64,000 nt of DNA from Acidovorax temperans. GTDB taxonomy: Bacteria; Pseudomonadota; Gammaproteobacteria; Burkholderiales; Burkholderiaceae_C. Each line of letters starts with the position of its first letter. Position 1 is the first letter of the stretch. The position numbers were made by a program, and so were the translations under genes. Of this stretch, positions 17,927 to 26,784 are shown piece after piece. Under the pieces are notes generated by a model, which saw only the letters and a program-made list of their open reading frames with translations, had not been told where the DNA came from and ran no database searches. The stretch covers positions 620,001 through 684,000 of the forward strand of contig NZ_VFPV01000003.1 of NCBI RefSeq assembly GCF_006716905.1, read 5' to 3'.

Positions 17927-19047
17927 GGATCCAACTCCACTACACCCTGAGCCGCGACGCGGGCGATGCCCAGATTCGCAACCCCTTGCCTGAAATGCTG
18001 GAAGCCGTGGCGCAGCAGGGCTCCATCTCGGCCGCAGCGCGCACGCTGGGCATGTCGTACCGCCATGTGTGGGGCGCGCTCAAGCGGTGGGAAGAACAAC
18101 TGGGCGGAGAGCTCGTTACCTGGGGCAAGGGCCAGTCTGCGCAGCTCAGCGAGTTCGGCACCAAGCTGCTGTGGGCAGAGCGACAGGCGCAGGCGCGGCT
18201 AGCGCCCCAGATTGCGGCCCTGCACGCCGACCTGGAGCGCGCCTTCGCGGTAGCGTTTGACGACAGTGCCCATGTGCTGACCATGTACGCCAGCCACGAC
18301 GATGCGCTGGCATCGCTGCGCGCGCATGCGGCCACCCCCGGCGCATCCGGCGCCCTGCACCTGGACATTCGCTTCACGGGCAGCGTGGACGCCATCCGCG
18401 CACTCAACGAAGGCCGCTGCACCCTCGCCGGCTTTCACACGCTCGAACAACCTGCAGCCACCTCCCTGGCCGCACGCACCTACAAACCGCTGCTGCAGCC
18501 AGGCCTGCACAAAATCATCGGCTTTGCACGGCGCACCCAAGGGCTGATCGTTGCCAAGGGCAACCCGCTCGGCCTGCAGTCCCTCACGGACGTGGCCCGC
18601 ACCGGAGCCCGCTTTGCCAACCGCCCCCTGGGCAGCGGCACCCGCGTGCTGCTGGAAGACCTGCTGGCGCAGGAAGGGCTCACAGGCCAGCACATTGCTG
18701 GTTTCGAACGCGATGAAACCTCGCACACCGCAGTGGCACAGGCCGTGGTCAGCGGTGCGGCTGACACGGGCCTGGGGATCGAAATGGCCGCCCGCGCGCG
18801 TGGGCTGGACTTTGTGCCCCTGGTGGACGAGCGCTACCACCTGGCCTGCCTGAAGGCAACGCTGGAGCAACCAGCCACCCGCGCGCTTCGGGAGTTGCTG
18901 CTCACGCGGGTCTGGCAAGACCACTTGGCGAGCCTGCCCGGGTATTCACCCATGCACAGTGGGCAGGTGCTGGCAATGAGCAACGTCCTTCCCTGGTGGG
19001 ATTTCAGCCGCCCCAAGCGGCAGCCAGCGCATAGGAAGAAACCCTAA
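17920..19047 (+). CDS. One-component regulator: ModE-type HTH fused to binding-protein-like domain (probable tungstate/molybdate sensor)
   Basis: This protein has 375 residues and a GTG start. Residues about 25-85 form a ModE/LysR-type winged HTH (GSISAAARTLGMSYRHVWGALKRWEEQLG). Residues about 115-350 form a PBP-like domain related to periplasmic molybdate-binding proteins: HLDIRFTGSVDAIRALNEGRCTLAGFH, NRPLGSGTRVLLEDLL and AVVSGAADTGLGIEMAARARGLDFVPL. There is no signal peptide and no Mop domain, so the ligand must be sensed in the cytoplasm by the PBP-like fold. Placed 29 bp from tupB, it probably controls the tup operon in response to tungstate or molybdate. The ligand and sign of control are inferred. 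Confidence 0.8.
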   Translation: MHRIQLHYTLSRDAGDAQIRNPLPEMLEAVAQQGSISAAARTLGMSYRHVWGALKRWEEQLGGELVTWGKGQSAQLSEFGTKLLWAERQAQARLAPQIAALHADLERAFAVAFDDSAHVLTMYASHDDALASLRAHAATPGASGALHLDIRFTGSVDAIRALNEGRCTLAGFHTLEQPAATSLAARTYKPLLQPGLHKIIGFARRTQGLIVAKGNPLGLQSLTDVARTGARFANRPLGSGTRVLLEDLLAQEGLTGQHIAGFERDETSHTAVAQAVVSGAADTGLGIEMAARARGLDFVPLVDERYHLACLKATLEQPATRALRELLLTRVWQDHLASLPGYSPMHSGQVLAMSNVLPWWDFSRPKRQPAHRKKP

Positions 19048-19069
19048 TTGCTACGTTTTTGATAGCTGA
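19048..19069. repeat. Partial copy of the dispersed repeat (copy 3)
   Basis: TTGCTACGTTTTTGATAGCTG shares the TTTTGATAGCTG edge of the repeat but lacks the GCTAGCGC centre. It directly follows the stop codon of the HTH-PBP regulator, so it is a half repeat in a typical intergenic place. Confidence 0.45.
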
Positions 19070-19228
19070 AAAATCAAAGCTGACAAAGGGATAACACCGT
19101 CACGCTGCTGTCAGACTTGGCCTACAGTGCTCCGTAGAATCGCGCCGTGCAAAAAGTTCGGGCTCCGCGCTGGCTATCAGCTGCCGCGGACCGCGCGTTG
19201 TAGGCAAAGCCTTTTTATTGGAGACACC

Positions 19229-19846
19229 ATGCAGGCTCTATTGAAGTTATCAAGAGGGATCGACTGGCTTAACACCCAAGTCGGTAAATACGTGATCTGG
19301 CTGATCCTCGGTTCCACCTTCATCAGCGGTGTGAACGCAGTGGTTCGCAAAGCGTTCAACATCAGTTCCAACGGTTTTCTGGAAGTGCAGTGGTACCTGT
19401 TCGCTGCATCGTTCCTGCTGGCTGCTGGCTACACGCTGCTGCAGGGCGAGCACGTGAAAGTGGACGTGGTTTCCAGCCGCTTTTCCAAGCGCACCCAGAT
19501 CTGGATCGACGTGTTTGGCTACATCGTCTTCCTCACGCCCATGTGCATGGCCGTGCTGTGGTACGGCATTCCCTTCTTCACCCGCGCTTTTGTGTCGGGC
19601 GAAATGTCCAGCAACGCTGGCGGCCTGATCCGCTGGCCCGTGTATCTGATGATGCCTCTGGGCTTCGGCTTGCTGTGGCTGCAAGGCGTGTCTGAACTGA
19701 TCAAGCGCCTGGCTTTCCTGAAGGGTTTGATCGAAGACCCCACTGCCAAGAAAGCAGAAAAGACGGCAGAAGAAGAACTGGCCGAATCCATCCGCAAGCT
19801 GGCCGAGGCAGCCAAGGGCAACGGCAGCAACAAGGCCAAAGCCTAA
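19229..19846 (+). CDS. dctQ: TRAP transporter small permease DctQ
   Basis: This 205-residue protein has four membrane helices (about 20-40, 50-68, 90-110 and 130-155) and the DctQ pattern RGIDWLNTQVGKYVIWLIL, NGFLEVQWYLFAASFLLAAGYTLLQGEHVKVDV. It partners with the large permease at 19865 to import an organic acid using a sodium gradient. The start at 19229 has GGAG 7 nt upstream. The C terminus has a charged tail rich in Lys, Glu and Ala (KKAEKTAEEELAESIRKLAE), likely an amphipathic or coiled helix in the cytoplasm. dctM follows after 18 nt. Confidence 0.92.
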   Translation: MQALLKLSRGIDWLNTQVGKYVIWLILGSTFISGVNAVVRKAFNISSNGFLEVQWYLFAASFLLAAGYTLLQGEHVKVDVVSSRFSKRTQIWIDVFGYIVFLTPMCMAVLWYGIPFFTRAFVSGEMSSNAGGLIRWPVYLMMPLGFGLLWLQGVSELIKRLAFLKGLIEDPTAKKAEKTAEEELAESIRKLAEAAKGNGSNKAKA

Positions 19847-19864
19847 GAGCGGGAGACACACACC

Positions 19865-21634
19865 ATGGAATTTATTGCCCATAATCTCGCCCCCATCATG
19901 TTTGCGGGGCTCATCTGCTTCTTGCTGGTCGGCTTTCCGGTCGCCTTCAGCCTGGGAGCTTGCGGCCTGTTCTTCGCCTTCATCGGCATCGAGCTGAACG
20001 TATTGCCCGAGGCACTGCTGCAGGCCTTGCCGCTGCGTATCTACGGCATCATGCAGAACGACACGCTGCTGGCCATTCCGTTCTTCACGCTCATGGGATT
20101 GATTCTTGAGCGAAGCGGCATGGCCGAAGACTTGCTGGACACCATTGGTCAGCTCTTCGGCCCCATCCGTGGCGGCCTGGCTCTGGCCGTAATTTTTGTG
20201 GGCGCCCTGCTCGCCGCAACCACCGGCGTGGTGGCGGCCTCGGTGATTTCGATGGGCCTGATCTCGCTGCCCATCATGCTGCGGTATGGCTATGACCGAC
20301 GGCTCGCCGCCGGTGTGATTGCCGCCTCTGGCACTCTGGCACAGATCATTCCCCCATCGCTGGTGCTCATCATCATTGCCGACCAGCTGGGTCGCAGCGT
20401 GGGTGACATGTACAAGGGCGCCTTCCTGCCTGGTCTGATGCTCACCGGCTTCTACGCCCTGTACGTTATCTTGCTGGCAGTGATCAAACCCCAGTGGGTG
20501 CCTGCACTGCCCCCCGAGGCACGTACGCTGCGCGAAGACAACGGCAAGAGCGGTGTTCCATCGCTGCTGGTGTTGACTGCCATCTGCACGGCAGCCTCCA
20601 TCTATGTCGCCAAGAACATGCCTGCACTGCACACATGGTGGTCGGGCGAAGCCGTAGACAAGGTCGCCCTGGACGAAACCATCGTGGTGTCCATGTGCTT
20701 CGGCGTGGCCCTGGCTTTCGTTGCCGCCAGCTTCAACAAGATCACTCGCCTGGGCCTGCTGTCGCGTGCGGCTGAACGAGTGACGTTCGTGCTGATCCCC
20801 CCGCTGCTGCTGATCTTCCTGGTGCTGGGCACGATCTTCCTGGGTGTGGCAACACCTACCGAAGGCGGCGCGATGGGTGCGCTGGGTGCCATCGTCATGG
20901 CCGTCATTCGCGGTCGTCTGTCGATGAGCCTGTTGAAGCAAGCCCTCAATACCACCACCAAACTGTCGTGCTTCGTGGTGTTCATTCTGGTGGGCGCCAC
21001 CATCTTCGGCCTGACCTTCCAGGGCGTGGATGGCCCGCTGTGGGTGGAACACCTGCTGTCGGGCCTGCCAGGCGGCCAGCTGGGCTTCCTGATCGTCGTG
21101 AACATCATGGTGTTCTTCCTGGCGTTCTTCCTGGACTTCTTTGAACTCTCTTTCATCGTGGTGCCTCTGCTCGCCCCCGTGGCCGACAAACTGGGCATCG
21201 ACCTGATCTGGTTCGGTGTGCTGCTGGCCATCAACATGCAGACATCGTTCATGCACCCTCCCTTCGGCTTCGCGCTGTTCTATCTGCGCAGCGTGGCTCC
21301 AGCCAAGGAATACATGGACAAGGTCACCAAGAAGATGATTGCGCCCGTGACTACGACCCAGATTTACTGGGGCGCCATTCCCTTCCTGTGCATCCAGATC
21401 CTGATGGTGGCCCTGGTGATTACCTTCCCTGGCATTGTTTCGAGCGGGCTGGACAAGGCCGAGGTGTATGACCTGGACAAGGTTCGCCTCGAAATGGAAG
21501 CCAACATGCCAGCACCCATGGAGCAGGCTGATCCCACGGCTGGCATGCCCGGATCAGAGGCCCCAGCAGCCGAAGATGATCCTCTGAAGGCCATGCAGGA
21601 ATCTCTGTCGCAGGACGCTGAGAAGAAGAACTGA
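19865..21634 (+). CDS. dctM: TRAP transporter large permease DctM
   Basis: This 589-residue protein is longer than the common DctM (about 430). It has about 12-14 helices, a central insertion at about 215-275, and an acidic, Pro- and Glu-rich C-terminal tail at about 540-589. Family motifs are ALLAATTGVVAASVISMGLISLPIML, GTLAQIIPPSLVLIIIADQLG and GVATPTEGGAMGALGA. The length and the two nearby DctP proteins of TakP-like type suggest a 2-oxo-acid or mannitol/chloroaromatic-type TRAP subfamily; the substrate cannot be told. A strong terminator follows at 21683. Confidence 0.92.
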   Translation: MEFIAHNLAPIMFAGLICFLLVGFPVAFSLGACGLFFAFIGIELNVLPEALLQALPLRIYGIMQNDTLLAIPFFTLMGLILERSGMAEDLLDTIGQLFGPIRGGLALAVIFVGALLAATTGVVAASVISMGLISLPIMLRYGYDRRLAAGVIAASGTLAQIIPPSLVLIIIADQLGRSVGDMYKGAFLPGLMLTGFYALYVILLAVIKPQWVPALPPEARTLREDNGKSGVPSLLVLTAICTAASIYVAKNMPALHTWWSGEAVDKVALDETIVVSMCFGVALAFVAASFNKITRLGLLSRAAERVTFVLIPPLLLIFLVLGTIFLGVATPTEGGAMGALGAIVMAVIRGRLSMSLLKQALNTTTKLSCFVVFILVGATIFGLTFQGVDGPLWVEHLLSGLPGGQLGFLIVVNIMVFFLAFFLDFFELSFIVVPLLAPVADKLGIDLIWFGVLLAINMQTSFMHPPFGFALFYLRSVAPAKEYMDKVTKKMIAPVTTTQIYWGAIPFLCIQILMVALVITFPGIVSSGLDKAEVYDLDKVRLEMEANMPAPMEQADPTAGMPGSEAPAAEDDPLKAMQESLSQDAEKKN

Positions 21635-21682
21635 TGACCATGGCAAGGCCTGCAAGGGTCTTGCCATCATGCTCACCTTACA

Positions 21683-21717
21683 AACCCGCCAGTGGCAGCA
21701 CTGGCGGGTTTTCTTTT
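21683..21717 (+). terminator. Intrinsic terminator after dctQM
   Basis: AACCCGCCAGTG-GCAG-CACTGGCGGGTT is a perfect 12-bp stem with a 4-nt loop followed by TTCTTTT. It ends the dctQM transcript. Confidence 0.9.
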
Positions 21718-22063
21718 GGGGGGAGCGAGCTACATCAGTTCACATCGTCGATACGAGCCCAACGACTACCCATATCGCCAGCGCACATTCACCGCCATTC
21801 ACGGTTACAAAGCGAACGCGGCAGCACTCGCATATGAATGGAGCGCGACCACCAACGCCGAGACATCACTGCAAGAGGCACGGGGCGCCTGGCAGCCCCT
21901 GTGTCTGGGATACGCGTCCCTCAATGGCTCTCCTGACCCACTCTAGGGCGCCACCTCCAGAGGGATATGTTGAGGCTATACAACCTCGCGGGCTACTCAA
22001 GCATCAGGACGTTTAGTACCTATCTCCTCATCGAGGCCGCAAGACCCTCTACAGCACGCACCC
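21718..22063. other. Gene-free stretch between the two TRAP terminators
   Basis: About 345 nt lie between the dctQM terminator and the dctP terminator. The sequence is less GC-rich than its neighbours, and its short open frames lack good starts and codon bias. I see no RNA gene, repeat or operator here. It may be a remnant, but nothing identifies it. Confidence 0.4.
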
Positions 22064-22064
22064 A

Positions 22065-22103
22065 CAAAAAAACCCCGCCAAAGCCCAAAGCTTTGGCGGG
22101 GTT
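22065..22103 (-). terminator. Intrinsic terminator after the dctP paralogues
   Basis: AACCCCGCCAAAGC-CCAAA-GCTTTGGCGGGGTT is a perfect 14-bp stem. Read on the minus strand it is followed by seven T. It lies 38 nt after the first dctP stop and could also stop transcription from the plus strand. Confidence 0.88.
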
Positions 22104-22141
22104 TTGCATGCCCGGAGTGGCGCTAGGCCATCCGTTTGCAA

Positions 22142-23221
22142 TCAGAGCTTTTGCGACGACATGAAGCTGTCGAAACGAGACTCTGCAAAGCGGAACCAGA
22201 GGATCTGATCGCGCTGGAAATTGCGGTAGTCAGCGTAGATCTTCTTCCAGTCTGGGTTGCTCTTGTCGAGGTCGGCATACAGGCCCATGGTGGCTTTGAA
22301 CGAAGCGTCCAGCACCGTTTGCGGGAAAGGCACGACCTTGGTCTTGGCAGCCACCAGTTGCTTGAGGGCGCCGGGGTTGCGAGAGTCGTAGCGGGCCTGT
22401 GTGCTGACGTGGGCTTCGTGCGCAGCAGCACGCACAATTGCACGGTTCTCGGCAGACAGGCTTTCCAGAGCCTTCTGGTTCACGTAGAACTCCAGATTCA
22501 GGCTACCTTCCCACCAGCCTGGGTAGTAGTAGAACGGAGCCACCTTGTGGAAACCCAGCTTCAGATCGTCGTATGGGCCGATCCACTCTGCGGCGTCGAT
22601 GGTGCCCTTTTCCAGGCCTTGGTAGATTTCGCCGCCAGGAATGTTCTGTGGCACGCCACCCATGCGCTCGATCACCTTGCCACCAAAGCCGCCCACGCGG
22701 AACTTCAGGCCCTTGATGTCTTCAGGCGACTTCACTTCCTTGCGGAACCAGCCGCCCATCTGCGCGCCGGTGTTGCCACCCAGGAAGTTCACGATGTTGT
22801 ACTGAGCATAAAACTCGCGCATCAGCTTGGTACCGTTGCCATCGACCATCCAGGCTGTGAGCTGGCGGGAGTTCATGCCGAAAGGAATCGCACCGCCAAT
22901 GGCAAACGCTTCGTTCTTGCCGAAGAAATAGTACGGAGCTGTGTGAGCGATTTCGACCGTACCGTTTTGAACGCCATCGACCACGCCAAACGCGGGCATC
23001 AGTTCGCCTGCGGCATGCACGGACACTTCGAACTTGCCGCCCGACATTTCCTTGACGGCCTTGGAAAACACATCGGCAGAGCCATAGATGGTGTCCAGCG
23101 ACTTGGGGAAGCTGGATGCCAGACGCCAGCGAACCGTGGCTTGGGCATGCACTGCCGGAGCAATGCCGGCAGCGAGCACGCCGGCGATACCGGTCTTTTT
23201 GATCAGGGAACGACGATCCAT
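22142..23221 (-). CDS. dctP: TRAP transporter substrate-binding protein DctP (paralogue 1)
   Basis: This 359-residue protein starts with a Tat-like signal (MDRRSLIKKTGIAGVLAAG, cleavage near VHA-Q). The mature part is a TakP-type DctP: ATVRWRLASSFPKSLDTIYG, the Arg in KGLKFRVGGFGGKVIERMGGVPQNIPGGEIY that usually pairs with the substrate carboxylate, and AEWIGPYDDLKLGFHKVAPFYYYPGWWEG. It delivers the solute to DctQM. It is encoded opposite to and convergent with dctQM, an unusual layout. The start at 23221 is the one that gives the signal peptide. Its sister gene lies 142 nt upstream. Confidence 0.9.
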   Translation of the reverse strand: MDRRSLIKKTGIAGVLAAGIAPAVHAQATVRWRLASSFPKSLDTIYGSADVFSKAVKEMSGGKFEVSVHAAGELMPAFGVVDGVQNGTVEIAHTAPYYFFGKNEAFAIGGAIPFGMNSRQLTAWMVDGNGTKLMREFYAQYNIVNFLGGNTGAQMGGWFRKEVKSPEDIKGLKFRVGGFGGKVIERMGGVPQNIPGGEIYQGLEKGTIDAAEWIGPYDDLKLGFHKVAPFYYYPGWWEGSLNLEFYVNQKALESLSAENRAIVRAAAHEAHVSTQARYDSRNPGALKQLVAAKTKVVPFPQTVLDASFKATMGLYADLDKSNPDWKKIYADYRNFQRDQILWFRFAESRFDSFMSSQKL

Positions 23222-23319
23222 GGTGATTTTCCTTCTATACACATGCGCTTTTGGCACATGACGGGCCCAAAAAAAACCGGCATCTGTGCTGCAGGGTGTA
23301 CAGCCCAGGCTACCGGATC

Positions 23320-23354
23320 GAAAAATAAAACCGGGTCTGCCAAAACAGCCCCGG
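23320..23354 (-). terminator. Terminator between the two dctP genes
   Basis: On the minus strand CCGGGGCTG-TTTTGG-CAGACCCGG forms a stem with one mismatch, followed by TTTTATTTTT. It lies 10 nt after the second dctP stop. It should reduce read-through, so the downstream dctP probably has its own promoter or is expressed less. Confidence 0.7.
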
Positions 23355-23363
23355 ACAACACAG

Positions 23364-24446
23364 TTACAGCTTCACGCCGGTCATGTAATTGTCAAAACGC
23401 AGCTCAGAGTAGCGAGCCCACAGCAGTTGGTCACGCTGGAAGGCGCGCATGTCCTGGTGGATGGTTTTGAACTCGGGCGACTTGGCTTCGTGCTCGGCAA
23501 AGACTTCCATCGAGGCCTTGTAGCCTGCGTCCATGATCTCCTTGGGGAAGGCCTTAAGCTGGGTCTTCGCGGCCACCAGGCGCTTGAGAGCGATGGGGTT
23601 GAAGGCGTCGTACTTGGCAGTCATGTCGCGGGCAGCCACCGTGGTGGCGGCATCGACGATGGCCTGGAACTCAGCGGGCAACGCAGCGTAAGCCTTGGCG
23701 TTGATGAAGAACTCCAGCTCGGCGCCACCTTCCCACCAGCCGGGGTAGTAGTAGAACGGTGCCACCTTGTTGAAGCCCAGCTTTTCATCGTCGTAAGGAC
23801 CGACGAACTCGGTGGCGTCCAGCGTGCCCTTTTCCAGGGCCTGGTACACGTCACCCGCAGGCATGTTTTGCGGCACCACACCCAGCTTTTGCATGGCTTC
23901 GCCAAACAGGCCACCACCCATGCGGAACTTCAGGCCCTTGAGGTCGGCCACGGTCTTGATTTCCTTACGGTACCAGCCACCCATTTGGGTGCCGGTGTTG
24001 CCAGCGCTGCGGCTCTTGATGTTGTAGTTGGCGTAGAACGCGTCCATCAACTTACGGCCATTGCCATGGTCCATCCAGGCATCCATCTGGCGAGCGGTAA
24101 GGCCAAACGGCACGGCGCAGCCAAAGGCGAAGATGGAGTTCTTGCCGGTGTAGTAGTACGGGGCGGTCTGCGCCATCTCGATCGTGCTGCTCTGCAGCGC
24201 GTCCACCACGCCGAAGGCCGGCATCAATTCACCGGCTGCATGCACCGACACTTCGAACTTGCCGCCGGACAGGGCGCGTACCGTTTTCGCAAACATTTCG
24301 GCGCTGCCAAAAATGGTGTCCAGCGACTTGGGGAAGCTGGAAGCAAGGCGCCAACGCACGGTGGCCTGGGCGTGAACGGCTGGGGCAATACCTGCGGCGA
24401 GCACACCGGCAATACCGGCCTGTTTGATGATGGAACGACGATCCAT
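23364..24446 (-). CDS. dctP: TRAP transporter substrate-binding protein DctP (paralogue 2)
   Basis: This 360-residue protein is a clear paralogue of the protein at 22142. The two share MDRRS(L/I)IK, the whole signal-peptide core GIAGVLAAGIAPAVHAQ and the following RWRLASSFPKSLDTI, then diverge at the ligand-facing parts. KGLKFRMGGGLFGEAMQKLG carries the substrate-contacting Arg; FVGPYDDEKLGFNKVAPFYY matches the sister. Sequence differences in the binding cleft suggest a different or overlapping substrate. It is transcribed first of the pair and ends at a terminator. The start at 24446 gives the signal peptide; a longer frame upstream is non-coding. Confidence 0.9.
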   Translation of the reverse strand: MDRRSIIKQAGIAGVLAAGIAPAVHAQATVRWRLASSFPKSLDTIFGSAEMFAKTVRALSGGKFEVSVHAAGELMPAFGVVDALQSSTIEMAQTAPYYYTGKNSIFAFGCAVPFGLTARQMDAWMDHGNGRKLMDAFYANYNIKSRSAGNTGTQMGGWYRKEIKTVADLKGLKFRMGGGLFGEAMQKLGVVPQNMPAGDVYQALEKGTLDATEFVGPYDDEKLGFNKVAPFYYYPGWWEGGAELEFFINAKAYAALPAEFQAIVDAATTVAARDMTAKYDAFNPIALKRLVAAKTQLKAFPKEIMDAGYKASMEVFAEHEAKSPEFKTIHQDMRAFQRDQLLWARYSELRFDNYMTGVKL

Positions 24447-24787
24447 GTAAATCTTTCCTGAGTGATGACCACACCGCTCGACGGCCGGGGCTTGGAACAA
24501 GCACTGACCAGTACGTGCGAATTGAATCTGCATTGTAAAAACTTGCGGGCGGCGGACTTTGCGGGTTATCCCGCGAAAACCCCGATGTCTCGGCTGCCTT
24601 TCAGGGTTTTGCAAGCTTGTTTCACACGCGCGCAGCATTCCACCCTACCGAGTGGAGGTAGAAGGTGCCGGTGCGCAAATCAGAGCGCGGCGATGCAGAA
24701 CTTTGAGCAGCCCCCTGCAGCAAGACCAAGTTGGCCACGTGGAGCGCTGCACATGCTGACGTGCGGAACAATGTCCGCAGCGGGCAG
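24447..24787. other. Promoter region of dctP paralogue 2 and 3' end of dxs
   Basis: This 341-nt gap must contain the dctP promoter on the minus strand and the end of the dxs transcript. A small hairpin GCGGG-TTAT-CCCGC lies at 24561-24574, nested in a weaker AAAACCC...GGGTTTT pairing at about 24576-24612. I see no gene, repeat copy or RNA here. Confidence 0.4.
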
Positions 24788-26683
24788 TCAGCCCTCTGCC
24801 GTTGCAAAGAACCGCTTGGCGATGGACTGTTGGATGCCATCGGCATCTAAGCCCTGCAGGGCGAGTAGCTTCGCGGGGTCGCCGTGCTCAATGAACACAT
24901 CTGGCAAACCGAGCTGCAGTACAGGCAAGGTAATGCCCGCAACATTCAAGGCTTCCGTGACGGCGCTGCCCGCACCGCCCATGATGGCGCCCTCTTCCAC
25001 GGTCACCAGTGCATCGTGCTGAGAAGCGACCTGCAGTAGCAGATCCACATCGAGCGGCTTGGCCCAGCGCATGTTGACAACGGTGGCGTTCAACGATTCA
25101 GCCGCCTGCAGTGCGGGGTACAGCAAGGTGCCGAAGGCCAGGATGGCCACACGCGGCGCGGCGAGGTCATCCGTCGCCACGCGTTCACGGCGGATCTCCC
25201 CCTTGCCGAAGGGCAAGCCTTCGAGCGAAGCCAGGGGGGCCACACCTGCGCCGCTGCCGCGCGGGTAACGCACGGCAACCGGGTGGTCTTGTTCAAAAGC
25301 CGTGCTGAGCAGCTGGCGGCACTCGCGCTCATCCGCAGGGCAAGCCATGCTCATGTTGGGAATGCAGCGCACAAAAGGAATGTCGTACGCACCCGCGTGC
25401 GTCGCGCCATCAGCGCCCACCAGCCCCGCGCGGTCCAGTGCGAATACGACGGGCAGGTTTTGCAGGGCCACGTCGTGGATCAACTGATCGTACGCACGCT
25501 GCAGGAAGGTGGAGTAGATCGCCACGACCGGCTTCACGCCTTCGCACGCCATACCGGCGGCAAACGTCACCGCATGCTGCTCGGCAATGCCGACGTCGTA
25601 GTACCGATCAGGGAAGCGCTTTTCAAACTCCACCATGCCCGAGCCTTCGCGCATCGCGGGCGTGATGCCCACCAGTCGACCGTCTTGCGCCGCCATGTCG
25701 CACAACCATTGACCAAACACCTGGGTGAAGGTTTGCTTGGGTGCAGCCGTGCTTTTGACCAGGCCCACGGCCGGGTCGAACTTGCCAGGGCCGTGGTAAG
25801 CCACCGGGTCTGCCTCGGCCAGCTTGTAGCCCTGCCCTTTTTTGGTGACGACGTGCAGGAACTGCGGGCCCTTGAGGCCCTTGATGTTCTCCAGCGTGGG
25901 AATCAGCGAGTCCAGGTCGTGCCCGTCAATGGGGCCGATGTAGTTGAAGCCGAACTTTTCAAACAGCGTGGCTGGCACCACCATGCCCTTGGCCTGCTGT
26001 TCAAAGCGCTTGGCCAGCTCCAGCAGCGGCGGCACCGGCCGCAGCACGGTCTTGCCCACATTCTTGGCAGCCGCGTAGAACTGGCCGCTCATGAGCTGGG
26101 CCAGGTAGCGGTTGAGCGCACCCACGGGTGGGCTGATGCTCATGTCGTTGTCGTTCAGGATGACCAGCAGATTCGCATCGGTCACGCCACCGTTGTTCAG
26201 GGCTTCAAAGGCCATGCCTGCAGTCATGGCGCCATCGCCAATGATGGCCACTGCGTAACGATCTTCCCCCTTGCGCTTGGCCGCCATGGCCATGCCCAGC
26301 GCCGCAGAAATGCTGGTGCTGGAGTGCGCCGTGCCAAAGGTGTCGTACGGACTCTCAGCCCGCTGCGGAAAACCAGAGATACCGCCCAGCTGTCGCAACG
26401 TGTGCATGCGGTCACGGCGGCCGGTGAGGATCTTGTGCGGATAGGTCTGGTGGCCCACATCCCACACCAGGCGGTCTTCCGGGGTGTTGAACACATGGTG
26501 CAACGCCACGGTCAGCTCCACCGTTCCCAGGTTGGAGCTGAGGTGACCGCCGGTTTGAGAAACGCTCTCCAGTACAAAACCACGCAGCTCGGTGGCCAGC
26601 ACCTTGAGGTCTGCCCGGGACAGTTTGCGCACGTCTGCCGGATCGTTGATGGTTTGCAGCAGGGGGTAGGAAGTCGTGGCCAT
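24788..26683 (-). CDS. dxs: 1-deoxy-D-xylulose-5-phosphate synthase
   Basis: This 631-residue enzyme condenses pyruvate and glyceraldehyde-3-phosphate, using thiamine diphosphate, in the first step of the MEP isoprenoid pathway. The TPP-binding motif is [18 protein letters not shown] (about 152-169). [18 protein letters not shown] with the conserved His, [17 protein letters not shown] and [17 protein letters not shown] (catalytic Glu) are all present. Length is normal for the family. It lies downstream of ispA on the same strand, separated by about 100 nt that hold a palindromic repeat. The xseB-ispA-dxs order is common in Betaproteobacteria. Confidence 0.96.
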   Translation of the reverse strand: MATTSYPLLQTINDPADVRKLSRADLKVLATELRGFVLESVSQTGGHLSSNLGTVELTVALHHVFNTPEDRLVWDVGHQTYPHKILTGRRDRMHTLRQLGGISGFPQRAESPYDTFGTAHSSTSISAALGMAMAAKRKGEDRYAVAIIGDGAMTAGMAFEALNNGGVTDANLLVILNDNDMSISPPVGALNRYLAQLMSGQFYAAAKNVGKTVLRPVPPLLELAKRFEQQAKGMVVPATLFEKFGFNYIGPIDGHDLDSLIPTLENIKGLKGPQFLHVVTKKGQGYKLAEADPVAYHGPGKFDPAVGLVKSTAAPKQTFTQVFGQWLCDMAAQDGRLVGITPAMREGSGMVEFEKRFPDRYYDVGIAEQHAVTFAAGMACEGVKPVVAIYSTFLQRAYDQLIHDVALQNLPVVFALDRAGLVGADGATHAGAYDIPFVRCIPNMSMACPADERECRQLLSTAFEQDHPVAVRYPRGSGAGVAPLASLEGLPFGKGEIRRERVATDDLAAPRVAILAFGTLLYPALQAAESLNATVVNMRWAKPLDVDLLLQVASQHDALVTVEEGAIMGGAGSAVTEALNVAGITLPVLQLGLPDVFIEHGDPAKLLALQGLDADGIQQSIAKRFFATAEG

Positions 26684-26685
26684 TT

Positions 26686-26740
26686 ACTATTCTTTTAATA
26701 GCTGCCGGCGCTTATATATCAAGCGCTAGCGGCTGATTTA
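26686..26740. repeat. Dispersed palindromic repeat, copy 4
   Basis: TTTTAATAGCTGCCGGCGC and AAGCGCTAGCGGC form the two arms of the repeat, with a TATAT loop. It lies in the ispA-dxs gap, immediately before the dxs start codon on the minus strand, where it could affect read-through or translation of dxs. Confidence 0.75.
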
Positions 26741-26784
26741 AACATCAATCCGAACGCAACTGGCAAGGCAGTCCCGATGAAAAG

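Noticed and set aside
19250..21256. A 668-codon open frame antisense to dctQM
   Set aside because: Its composition (His-, Gln- and Glu-rich) is the typical reverse complement of membrane-protein codons; dctQM is certain.
25283..26698. A 471-codon open frame antisense to dxs
   Set aside because: It lacks any recognisable motif and lies entirely over dxs.
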